6,495 nt of DNA from Victivallales bacterium (GCA_017431185.1 JAFRLP010000118.1:1-6495), one strand, 5' to 3'. Shown: positions 1-6,048, counted from the first letter of the stretch. A program made the numbers and translations. Notes: generated from the sequence alone by a model not told the origin.

Positions 1-3000
1 GCCTGTGGCGTGGGTGAAGAGCAGCGTCGCGCCGTCCCTCTTGAGGCCGTCGATGCGGGCGCGGTCGCCCTCGTCCAGGGCGAACAGGTCGTCGAAGATG
101 TAGAGGCGATAGCGTGGCAGTCCGGGCATGCCGAGGTCGCGCAGGTTTACCGTGTCCTCGATGAAGACCGGCGGCAGCGCGGTCTTGGTGGGAAAGTGTA
201 CCTGGGACAAGTCGGTCGGCGTGTTCATTCGCTTGTGCAGATTGATGCCTGGCTTGATAACTTGAACTGCCTGGGCATCCAGTTCTGGCAGCGGATTCCA
301 GCGCCGCATCTCTGCCATCAAACGGATTTCCCGCCGAAAATGCTCCTGAAGGGCAGGCGAGGAGTACCAGTGTCCCCATGTATCCGTGTACCAGAACCCT
401 TGACCAGACACCAGGCGCTTGGAGGTGTTGCGACGACGTCCTGCCAGCGTGCCGAACGTGTCGGGATTGCCCCATCGCGGATTTTTGATCATGGACAGGT
501 AGGTGCGCGAATCATCTTCCCCAATGAAGAACACATTGTGCAGCCGTTGGGTGCGATTGACGGCAATGTCAGGTCTCATGCCCCGCTCGGCAATCCCGTT
601 GCAGTCGTATCCTAGAGGTGCCGCTGCGAAATTGTAGTCCTTTTCGTCATAGATGCCATCGGCGCTGGGACGTTTGGCCTGGGCGTAGCGGTAGGTCGTG
701 TCTCCTGGAATATAATATGTTCCAAACGGTATTTCCCCCAGAACCTCCTTCACGGACTTGGCGATGAGGGCAATCACCTCATCGGTCTGGCTGGCCGTGC
801 AAAGGGCAAAATCAATGGCGGAACGGTGCTTTATCGGGTCAAGGTAGTAATCTTTCCCCAAACGAGTGTCTCGGTTGGGAATTTGAGCGGTGGCAAAATC
901 GACCTCAGCGTTTCCCCAGGCATTTCGCAGTGCCGTGACATTGCCGCGGTAGTTTTGCGTCAACCAGGCACGGAAGCTTTTCTGCATTGCCTCACTGTAG
1001 TCGGAGAACCGCGCCTGGGGACCATAGTCCATGGGCTGGAACCACTGTCCGTCATATCCGGAGGAGGCGAAGAAGCCAATGACCCGTCTGCTCCAAGGGC
1101 GGGAGGCGATGTAGCGCGCCGTGTCACACAGCGCCTGGCTCAGGTCACGGCGGAAACGTTCACTGGCCAGGGAGGCGAAGCCGGAGTTGCGTGTGCCGTC
1201 ATCCCAAATGACGGCCTCTTCGGGGTGCTGTTCGGCCCACCAGGCGGGCATGCTGCAGTTGACGCAGAACAGGATGTGGGCGTCCGGCACGACGGAGAGC
1301 AGACGTTCCGCCTGGATATCGAGGTCGGAGAAGTCGTATTTTCCGAGCCCCTGCCAGATGCTGCGCACTCCGCGGTCACCATTCTTCACATAGTCAAAGC
1401 CGAAGAAAGTGTTGACTCTGAACACTTGAAATCCCGCGTCTGCGAACAGACGGTAGTCGTCCTCCATGCAGCGGTTGATTTTCGCGTTGTAGTTGGCCTG
1501 GGTGGAGTAGATGGCGGCTGGTGCGCAGAAATCACCACAGGAGAAGCAGTCCATGCATCCTTGACGGATGAATTGGGCAGGAGGACGGGGGGCGGGCGGC
1601 TGACCAGCCGTAATCTCCAGGGTACCGAGAGGTTCGGCAGCGAGACGGTCATCCAAATGGATGGCGTAGCGTCCGGGCGTCAGGAATTCCGTGTAGAGGG
1701 TGAAGGGTATTTTCAGGGAGTCCCCCGCCTTCAGGCGGGTGAGGTCATTTTTGGGGAAAAGCCATTGAAGCCAGGCGTGGTTTCCGTCAGCGTCCAGGAA
1801 GCGCCATGCCAGACGGCTGGTCTGGAAGAATGGCATGGCCGTGAAATGGAGGGCGAGTTCCCCTGTCACCAGTTCACCTGCATTGGCGGAGCTTTTGTCC
1901 AGGGTGAAAACCGCTTGAACGGGGCAGGGCGGGAGCAGGCGTGAGGGAACGGCGGAGGGCACAATCCACCCTTTGTCGAAAAGTTCTGGAAGGTGCCAGC
2001 TGGGGAGGAAGTCCACAATGGCGTACACCGTGCCGTCTGGCTCCTTTGCCTGCCAGGTTCCCGAGCTGGCCAGAAGCACCTGGCGGGAGGTGTCGGCAAA
2101 TCGAAATTCCACGTCCGCCGCCAGTTTTTCATGCTCAGGCTTTTCCTTGACGGGGAAACGCAGTTCCAGTCGGTTCTGTCCTGTCTGTAGAAATGGCTTC
2201 AAGTTGAAGTAATATTTGTCCGTGTAACCAGAAATGCTTTGGCCGACGCACTGGCTGTTCACCCAAATCTCCGCCTTGACGGGGAAACGTCCGATGGCGT
2301 ATTCGGGAATTCGCTTCAGTTCGAAGTCGCGCCAGGCAATTCCGCCGGAGAGCGGACCGACCATGTTCCAGCCATTCCAGTAGTTCCAGTTGAACGCCTG
2401 CGGCGATTCGGGGATTTCCGTCACTTCGACAAAGGCGTCAGTGGCTTCCACACGCAGTCTGGCGAGCATGGCGAGTGGAGGCATGGTGAACTGGGAGCCA
2501 TCCTGGCAGACGAGCATGTCCAGCGTCCGCCAGTCCTGGTCAAGGAAGGTGACTTTCACGCTGTCCGCATTTTTCAGACGCACCTGGTAGGTGCGGTTCG
2601 GCTCGCAGTCCAACCGCGTCTCGCCGTCCTCGGGAAACTCGCGGGAGAGTACATTGTAGGGGGAGCGACGCGCCTGAACGGCAAGGGCAGGACGTCGAAA
2701 CTCCACGGTTCCCCGGAAAGATTTCTGGGCAATCCAAAGTCGAATCTTGTTCTCGGGTTCGGTCAGTTTGAAGGCCAGCTCGTGTGATTCCCATTTGCCG
2801 TTGGTCTGAATGTTTTGGGCACTAGGCAGTCGTTTGCCGTTGAACGACTGCGCATAAAGCATGGCTCCGCCATTGCCTTCCTCACCTTCGGTACGCAGAG
2901 TGGCACGGAAAACGAAATCTCCCTGCGGCAGTGTCATGTCAAGCGTGTGCCAGGTGGAGTTGCCCTCGTCGTTCGCATGGGTCTGCCGCCAAATATTTCC

Positions 3001-3150
3001 CTGCTTTTGAGCCTTGGCGGTCTTTGCGGTGACAAAATCGTGGAATACCCAGCGCTCCTTGCAAAGGTCGGGCAGGTCAATCGCCAGGGTGCAGCCAACC
3101 ATCCAGAAGACCAATGCAAGCAGGATGTTCTTTGGGAACTGGTGGGTCAT
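1..3150 (-). CDS. Exported multidomain GH42/clan-A-like glycoside hydrolase, 3' end beyond window
   Basis: One uninterrupted minus-strand frame of 1050 codons runs off the left edge, so the C-terminus is missing. The ATG at 3150 has AGAGGAG 8 bases upstream. Residues 1-23 look like a signal peptide; MVGC ending at Cys20 could be an imperfect lipobox, otherwise cleavage after TLA (21-23) fits. Residues about 30-170 are a carbohydrate-binding-like beta domain. Residues about 255-345 resemble the GH2 sugar-binding jelly roll (AEIWVNSQCVG around W296). A further Ig-like stretch precedes a TIM barrel from about 528. Barrel landmarks are QVFRVNTFF, PAWWAEQHPE (635-644), VIGFFASSGYDGQW (690-703), LGYDCNG (847-853) and GEDDSRT (877-883); in related proteins E.D.RT carries the likely nucleophile, here Glu878. 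The last ~40 residues (YRLYIFDDLFAL..) resemble the GH42 trimerisation/amidotransferase-like domain. The predicted role is hydrolysis of an external glycan, with substrate unknown. The usual acid/base Glu position appears to be Gln702. It is cotranscribed with the upstream pseudopilin. The fold class is fairly secure; the exact GH family is not. Confidence 0.8.
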   Translation of the reverse strand, partial: MTHQFPKNILLALVFWMVGCTLAIDLPDLCKERWVFHDFVTAKTAKAQKQGNIWRQTHANDEGNSTWHTLDMTLPQGDFVFRATLRTEGEEGNGGAMLYAQSFNGKRLPSAQNIQTNGKWESHELAFKLTEPENKIRLWIAQKSFRGTVEFRRPALAVQARRSPYNVLSREFPEDGETRLDCEPNRTYQVRLKNADSVKVTFLDQDWRTLDMLVCQDGSQFTMPPLAMLARLRVEATDAFVEVTEIPESPQAFNWNYWNGWNMVGPLSGGIAWRDFELKRIPEYAIGRFPVKAEIWVNSQCVGQSISGYTDKYYFNLKPFLQTGQNRLELRFPVKEKPEHEKLAADVEFRFADTSRQVLLASSGTWQAKEPDGTVYAIVDFLPSWHLPELFDKGWIVPSAVPSRLLPPCPVQAVFTLDKSSANAGELVTGELALHFTAMPFFQTSRLAWRFLDADGNHAWLQWLFPKNDLTRLKAGDSLKIPFTLYTEFLTPGRYAIHLDDRLAAEPLGTLEITAGQPPAPRPPAQFIRQGCMDCFSCGDFCAPAAIYSTQANYNAKINRCMEDDYRLFADAGFQVFRVNTFFGFDYVKNGDRGVRSIWQGLGKYDFSDLDIQAERLLSVVPDAHILFCVNCSMPAWWAEQHPEEAVIWDDGTRNSGFASLASERFRRDLSQALCDTARYIASRPWSRRVIGFFASSGYDGQWFQPMDYGPQARFSDYSEAMQKSFRAWLTQNYRGNVTALRNAWGNAEVDFATAQIPNRDTRLGKDYYLDPIKHRSAIDFALCTASQTDEVIALIAKSVKEVLGEIPFGTYYIPGDTTYRYAQAKRPSADGIYDEKDYNFAAAPLGYDCNGIAERGMRPDIAVNRTQRLHNVFFIGEDDSRTYLSMIKNPRWGNPDTFGTLAGRRRNTSKRLVSGQGFWYTDTWGHWYSSPALQEHFRREIRLMAEMRRWNPLPELDAQAVQVIKPGINLHKRMNTPTDLSQVHFPTKTALPPVFIEDTVNLRDLGMPGLPRYRLYIFDDLFALDEGDRARIDGLKRDGATLLFTHATG

Positions 3151-3164
3151 GCTGTGGTCTCCTC

Positions 3165-3968
3165 TTATTTTGCGCGGCAGAAATACTGGTGTCCCAGGCT
3201 TTCCTTGTGCGTGTCCGTGCTGGCCCCCGCCGAGGACATGAGCATCAGCCGCACGGCATTCCGCTCATTCACGGCGCTTCCGTCGGCATGGACTATGTTC
3301 GCACTTCCCGAATGCCTGTCCATGATGTATCCGGCTCCGTATGGCTGTTCTTGTTTATTGGTCACCAGCATGCAAAAGGCGCGCTGGGGGGCTGCTTTCA
3401 TGGCGGAATCCGCCGACAGGATGATGGAGGAGGGACGGGCGATGTCGCCGGGACGGCATACCTTCGGCGGATAGTTGCGGTTCATCGCCTCATTGGTGTG
3501 CATGTCATCGCCTATGCCCACGACATTGTAGCCGTAACTGACATAGCGGAACATGGCGTCCGGGGATTTGCGCCCCAGCCAGCTTTTGGTGTATTGCGTT
3601 TGTCCCACCGCCTCCAGGGCGTTGCAGAGAAAGCATTTCTCCAAGGTGTACTTCCCGTTTATCAGCAGCCAGGCTGGAATCTTTTCATGTTCCCCGTTGT
3701 TGTATATTTGTACGTTGTAGGCCGGAAAGCAGTCATCGTTGTCATGAATATAGGTGAGATACCCCAGGCCAATCTGGCGCAGGCCGTTCAGACAACTTAT
3801 GGTGCGCGCCTTGTTCCGTGCCTTGCTCAAGGACGGCAGGAGCATCGCCGCCAAGACGGCGATGATGGCAATGACAACCAATAGTTCAATAAGCGTAAAC
3901 TTTTGGCTATGAATAAAACGCTTCTCCCTTCCCCCGCATGAATTCAGTCTGCAAAATCCGTGTGTCAT
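3165..3968 (-). CDS. Type II/IV pseudopilin-like protein with prepilin N-terminus and H-X9-DG motif
   Basis: This 267-residue protein starts at ATG 3968, with GGAG 6 bases upstream (CAGGAGCTCACAATG); no other Met precedes the hydrophobic helix, which fixes the start. A basic leader of 23 residues is followed by [10 protein letters not shown], where Phe24 would be +1 and Glu28 is the conserved Glu+5. The hydrophobic helix covers about 24-45. Residue -1 is Lys23 rather than the usual Gly. Near the C-terminus, [13 protein letters not shown] (218-230) fits the 'H-X9-DG prepilin-processing-associated' signature exactly (His219 to Asp229), as in DUF1559-type proteins of Lentisphaerota, Verrucomicrobiota and Planctomycetota. 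A CFLC pair sits mid-protein, where relatives often have a single CP motif. The family is inner-membrane anchored with a periplasmic globular domain. Its role is unknown, but it is commonly encoded beside exported glycosidases. The stop (3165) is 14 bases before the next start and touches its ribosome site, so the pair is an operon and probably translationally linked. Confidence 0.9.
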   Translation of the reverse strand: MTHGFCRLNSCGGREKRFIHSQKFTLIELLVVIAIIAVLAAMLLPSLSKARNKARTISCLNGLRQIGLGYLTYIHDNDDCFPAYNVQIYNNGEHEKIPAWLLINGKYTLEKCFLCNALEAVGQTQYTKSWLGRKSPDAMFRYVSYGYNVVGIGDDMHTNEAMNRNYPPKVCRPGDIARPSSIILSADSAMKAAPQRAFCMLVTNKQEQPYGAGYIMDRHSGSANIVHADGSAVNERNAVRLMLMSSAGASTDTHKESLGHQYFCRAK

Positions 3969-3998
3969 TGTGAGCTCCTGATTGTTGACTGCTGGAAG

Positions 3999-4012
3999 AA
4001 ATCAAGTGATTT
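3999..4012. promoter_or_regulatory. Candidate operator, 6-2-6 dyad in the leader of the pseudopilin operon
   Basis: AAATCA-AG-TGATTT is an inverted repeat with perfect 6-base arms. It lies about 45 bases downstream of the predicted transcription start of the minus-strand operon and 30 bases before the pseudopilin start codon, a position where a bound repressor could block elongation. No repressor gene is in the window, so the assignment rests only on symmetry and position. Confidence 0.3.
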
Positions 4013-4051
4013 TGTGGCAAGCCCCTTGAACCGATGACTGGCTAATCAAAC

Positions 4052-4078
4052 GAATACTCATTAATATAGATGAATACT
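4052..4078. promoter_or_regulatory. Direct and inverted repeats around the -10 box, candidate operator
   Basis: GAATACT occurs at 4052-4058 and 4072-4078, exactly 20 bases apart (about two helical turns). The overlapping pair TACTCAT (4055-4061) and ATGAATA (4070-4076) is also an inverted repeat with one mismatch, centred on the -10 hexamer of the minus-strand promoter. A protein bound here would cover the -10 region, which fits repression. The repeats are directly visible; binding is inferred. Confidence 0.35.
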
Positions 4079-4091
4079 TTTGCGATGTCAA
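4063..4091 (-). promoter_or_regulatory. Sigma70-type promoter of the pseudopilin-hydrolase operon
   Basis: Read on the minus strand, TTGACA (4091-4086) is followed by a 17-base spacer and TATATT (4068-4063): a perfect -35 and a 5/6 -10 match at ideal spacing. Transcription should begin near 4056, giving a leader of about 88 bases before the pseudopilin start at 3968. It is the best housekeeping-type promoter in the window. Confidence 0.7.
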
Positions 4092-4130
4092 GCAACTGTT
4101 TTTGTTTTTCCCAAAAATATTTGTTTCGCG

Positions 4131-4159
4131 TTGACATTTCAATGGGGTTCATCCATATT
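4131..4159 (+). promoter_or_regulatory. Possible distal sigma70-type promoter toward trpB
   Basis: TTGACA (4131-4136), a 17-base spacer and CATATT (4154-4159, 4/6 match) form a plausible plus-strand promoter 40 bases from the -35 box of the divergent operon. If used, it would make a leader of about 325 bases before trpB, running through the inverted repeats described below. The weak -10 box keeps confidence low. Confidence 0.35.
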
Positions 4160-4190
4160 GGAAATCATCGTGCCTGTTCAGTGTGCGCAA

Positions 4191-4208
4191 GCGGCGGCTT
4201 GCCGCCGC
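4191..4208. repeat. Perfect GC-rich hairpin, 7-bp stem with 4-base loop
   Basis: GCGGCGG-CTTG-CCGCCGC is a perfect inverted repeat. An overlapping alternative, CAAGC-GGCG-GCTTG (4188-4201), shares its left arm and loop, so the two folds exclude each other. No T-run follows on either strand, so it is not a standard terminator. It could be a REP-like palindrome or part of a leader structure. Confidence 0.5.
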
Positions 4209-4367
4209 CGACATAATGCAGGAAACACGCACGTGGTGCATCTGCAAGGTGGCGTTCCTCGGGGCGCAAAACGACGCCGCAGAAATCTGGATGAACATAT
4301 TGCAAAACGCTGGCCTGGTGAAACAGTCGTAAACCTGGCTTGCGCCAATCAATGGAGAAGGCATTAT

Positions 4368-4397
4368 TTTGGCCATCTCCAAAAAAACGTGGCCAAA
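4368..4397. repeat. Perfect 8-bp inverted repeat upstream of trpB
   Basis: TTTGGCCA (4368-4375) and TGGCCAAA (4390-4397) are perfect complements separated by 14 bases that include a run of seven A. The arms could form a hairpin in a trpB leader RNA or bind a dimeric regulator. There is no T-run after it. Confidence 0.45.
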
Positions 4398-4401
4398 CGG
4401 C

Positions 4402-4444
4402 TTGCAATTCCCGTTTGATGCGTTATATTGAATCGAAACATAAT
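4402..4444 (+). promoter_or_regulatory. Candidate proximal promoter(s) of trpB
   Basis: Two overlapping solutions exist. TTGCAA (4402-4407), 16 bases, then TATATT (4424-4429) would start near 4436. TTGATG (4415-4420), 18 bases, then CATAAT (4439-4444) would start near 4451. Each has a 4/6 -35 and a 5/6 -10 match. Either would give a short leader of about 40-55 bases to the trpB start at 4492. The AT-rich setting supports a promoter here, but the choice between them cannot be made by eye. Confidence 0.4.
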
Positions 4445-4463
4445 AACGGGTTTGTTTTTTTTT
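4410..4463 (+). terminator. Hairpin plus T-run ahead of trpB, possible terminator or attenuator
   Basis: CCCGTT (4410-4415) pairs with AACGGG (4445-4450), followed directly by a 13-base tract that is all T except one G (4451-4463). A competing stem, CGTTAT (4421-4426) with ATAACG (4443-4448), shares the right arm. The arrangement resembles an intrinsic terminator that could stop transcripts from the distal promoter before trpB, or an attenuator. The loop is long (29 bases) and the stem short, and the same bases hold promoter-like boxes, so the assignment is uncertain. Confidence 0.3.
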
Positions 4464-4491
4464 GTCAATTGCGATTCAAAGGAGAAAAAAG

Positions 4492-5856
4492 ATGAGCGTT
4501 CCAGAGATTCCCTACAAGATTTACCTGACGGAGGCGGAGTTGCCGACGGCGTGGTACAATGTCCGTGCGGAGATGGGCAAGAAGCCTGCGCCGCTGCTGA
4601 ATCCGGGGACGCGTCAGCCCGTGACCTTGGAGGAACTCAGCCAGGTGTTCTGCCGTGAGTTGGCAATGCAGGAACTGGATGACAGCACGCCGTATATCCC
4701 CATACCGAAGCCCATCCTGGACTTTTACAAGATGTACCGTCCGTCCCCGTTGGTTCGCGCGTACTTTCTGGAGAAGGAGTTGGGGACGCCTGCGCACATC
4801 TACTACAAGTTTGAGGGGAACAACACGTCCGGCAGCCACAAGCTCAACTCCGCGATAGCGCAGGCGTACTATGCCAAGCAGCAGGGGCTGGAGAGCATCA
4901 CGACCGAGACGGGGGCAGGGCAGTGGGGGACCGCGCTCTCCATGGCCTGCTCCTTCTTCGGGCTGAAGTGCCATGTCTATATGGTGAAATGCTCCTATGA
5001 GCAGAAGCCGCATCGGCGTGAGGTGATGCGGACATACGGGGCGGAGGTGACGCCCTCGCCGTCGGACACAACCGCTGTCGGGCGCGCCATTCTGGCCGCC
5101 CATCCCAACACCAACGGCAGTCTGGGCTGCGCCATTTCGGAGGCGGTCGAGACGGCCGTCAGCACGCCGAACTGCCGTTACACCCTGGGGTCGGTGCTGT
5201 CGCAGGTGCTGCTGCACCAGAGCGTCATTGGTCTGGAGACGCAGAGGGCGTTGCGCAAGTACGACGTCCGACCTGACGTCATCATCGGCTGCGCTGGCGG
5301 CGGCTCCAACCTGGGCGGGCTGATTTCACCGTTTGTGGCGGAGAAACTCAAGGGCGAGCTGGACTGCCGCATCATCGCGGTCGAGCCAGCCTCGTGCCCC
5401 AGCCTGACCCGCGGGCGCTATGCCTACGATTTCTGCGACACGGGCCACGTCTGCCCGCTGGCCAAAATGTACACGCTGGGGGCGGACTTCATCCCCTCCC
5501 CAAGCCATGCGGGGGGACTGCGCTACCACGGCATGAGTTCCATCGTTTCGGAACTGTACGACCAGGGGGTCATCGAGGCCACCTCCGTGACCCAGACCGA
5601 CGTGTTCGCCGCCGCCGTCCGCTTTGCGCGGGTGGAAGGCACCCTGCCCGCCCCCGAAAGCGCGCACGCCATCAAAGTCGCCATTGACGAGGCGCTCAAG
5701 TGCAAGGAGACTGGCGAGGCGAAGAACATCGTCTTCGGGCTGACTGGCACGGGCTACTTCGACATGTACGCCTACCAGCGTTTCAATGACGGGCAGATGT
5801 CCGACACCATCCCGACGGACGAGACCATTGCCGAATACGCCTCGCATCTGCCTTAG
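4492..5856 (+). CDS. trpB: Tryptophan synthase beta chain, TrpB2 type
   Basis: This is a PLP-dependent cytoplasmic enzyme that condenses indole with L-serine to give L-tryptophan. It has 454 residues, the long length typical of the TrpB2 (TrpB-like, TIGR01415) branch rather than the ~400 of TrpB1. The PLP lysine is Lys117 in GSHKLNSA (114-121). The catalytic Glu139 lies in TETGAGQWG (138-146), where Trp145 replaces the His of TrpB1 and marks TrpB2. GCAGGGSN (266-273) binds the PLP phosphate. HAGGLRYHG (339-347) is also TrpB2-like, and LTGTGYFD (417-424) closes the cofactor site. The start at ATG 4492 is chosen for AAAGGAG 7 bases upstream; an in-frame TTG at 4462 would add ten residues but falls inside the T-run without a ribosome site. 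No trpA is adjacent: dnaK follows 192 bases downstream. TrpB2 enzymes generally act without standard TrpA, so indole salvage or an unlinked partner is likely. Confidence 0.95.
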   Translation: MSVPEIPYKIYLTEAELPTAWYNVRAEMGKKPAPLLNPGTRQPVTLEELSQVFCRELAMQELDDSTPYIPIPKPILDFYKMYRPSPLVRAYFLEKELGTPAHIYYKFEGNNTSGSHKLNSAIAQAYYAKQQGLESITTETGAGQWGTALSMACSFFGLKCHVYMVKCSYEQKPHRREVMRTYGAEVTPSPSDTTAVGRAILAAHPNTNGSLGCAISEAVETAVSTPNCRYTLGSVLSQVLLHQSVIGLETQRALRKYDVRPDVIIGCAGGGSNLGGLISPFVAEKLKGELDCRIIAVEPASCPSLTRGRYAYDFCDTGHVCPLAKMYTLGADFIPSPSHAGGLRYHGMSSIVSELYDQGVIEATSVTQTDVFAAAVRFARVEGTLPAPESAHAIKVAIDEALKCKETGEAKNIVFGLTGTGYFDMYAYQRFNDGQMSDTIPTDETIAEYASHLP

Positions 5857-5863
5857 AACTGGG

Positions 5864-5912
5864 TGCGTCAAAGTGTCGCAGTGTGACATGAAATGCGTCA
5901 GGGGGTGCGACA
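5864..5912. promoter_or_regulatory. Cluster of five TGNNNCA heptamers, candidate enhancer for the dnaK sigma54 promoter
   Basis: TGCGTCA (5864), TGTCGCA (5874), TGTGACA (5882), TGCGTCA (5894) and TGCGACA (5906) begin 10, 8, 12 and 12 bases apart, roughly one helical turn each. The second and third form the near-perfect 15-base palindrome TGTCGCAGTGTGACA (one mismatch per arm), and the second and fifth are exact reverse complements. The cluster lies about 90-135 bases upstream of the predicted sigma54 start, the usual distance for sites of AAA+ enhancer-binding proteins. It begins 8 bases after the trpB stop. The repeats are visible; the binding protein is unknown. Confidence 0.5.
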
Positions 5913-5974
5913 AAAAACATTCCTTGCGGAGATACCTGGCGGCGGATGACCAGGGAAAACGACTGTCCAAGAAT

Positions 5975-5990
5975 TGGCACGGCACTTGCT
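5975..5990 (+). promoter_or_regulatory. Sigma54 (RpoN) -24/-12 promoter of dnaK
   Basis: TGGCACG-GCAC-TTGCT matches the sigma54 consensus TGGCACG-N4-TTGCW at every defined base. The invariant GG (5976-5977) and GC (5988-5989) are separated by exactly 10 bases. Transcription should start near 6001, leaving a 48-base leader to the dnaK start at 6049. No comparable sigma70 promoter is evident in the gap, and no CIRCE (HrcA) inverted repeat is present. Activation would require an enhancer-binding protein acting from upstream. Confidence 0.75.
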
Positions 5991-6048
5991 TACTCTTTTC
6001 TCGTGTGTTTTCTGAACAATAACGAAAACCCAAAAAGGAGATAAGATT

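Larger units (their letters stand above)
4165..4422 (-). pseudogene. Protein-like minus-strand fragment, possible relic of an AraC-type regulator N-terminus
   Basis: An open minus-strand stretch of about 85 codons ends at TGA (4165-4167). From TTG 4407 it reads as 80 residues with a protein-like mix: WPRFFGDG, FSIDWRKPGLRLFHQ, LQYVHPDFCGVVLRPEERHL and PRACFLHYVGGGK. The last element recalls the 'FLHYV..GkG' strand of AraC-family cupin domains; this is a resemblance from memory, not a search result. No convincing ribosome site precedes TTG 4407 and no helix-turn-helix domain follows. The frame ends soon after the GC-rich hairpin at 4191-4208, where the sequence turns AT-rich. It is more GC-rich than its flanks, which favours a former coding origin. 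A regulator here would suit the divergent operon. Alternatives are a chance frame or a structured leader RNA on the other strand. Confidence 0.25.

Noticed and set aside
826..1944. Long plus-strand open frame of 372 codons (and a similar one at 10-615)
   Set aside because: It lies opposite the clearly protein-like minus-strand hydrolase gene, has no ribosome site and no recognisable motif; GC-rich genes often leave such antisense frames.
4390..4405. Sigma54-like box TGGCC...CTTGC ahead of trpB
   Set aside because: GG and GC are 11 rather than 10 bases apart and the -24 element lacks the CAC; sigma54 spacing is strict.
4080..4418. Plus-strand open frame of 112 codons in the intergenic gap
   Set aside because: It begins before the plus-strand promoter boxes, lacks a ribosome site and is rich in Arg/Ala runs typical of a shadow frame.
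4462..4491. Upstream TTG start extending TrpB by ten residues
   Set aside because: It starts inside the T-run with no ribosome site, while ATG 4492 has AAAGGAG at ideal spacing and gives a standard N-terminus.
4166..4491. T-box riboswitch before trpB
   Set aside because: No AGGGTGGNACCGCG-type antiterminator sequence is present; only a partial GGTGGC occurs at about 4230.
4352..4495. 47-codon frame whose TGA overlaps the trpB ATG (ATGA), a possible leader peptide
   Set aside because: No ribosome site before ATG 4352, only one Trp codon, and the frame runs through the hairpin and T-run; the overlap is probably chance.
5874..5918. TGTCGCA/TGCGACA inverted repeat as a trpB terminator
   Set aside because: The second arm is followed by A residues, not T, on the plus strand, and the loop is 25 bases; operator use is more likely.
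5935..5954. CCTGG...CCAGG short inverted repeat
   Set aside because: Only five base pairs with a 10-base spacer; easily chance.
5326..6033. Minus-strand open frame crossing the trpB end and the trpB-dnaK gap
   Set aside because: It is antisense to conserved TrpB residues, runs across the sigma54 promoter region and has no family resemblance or ribosome site.
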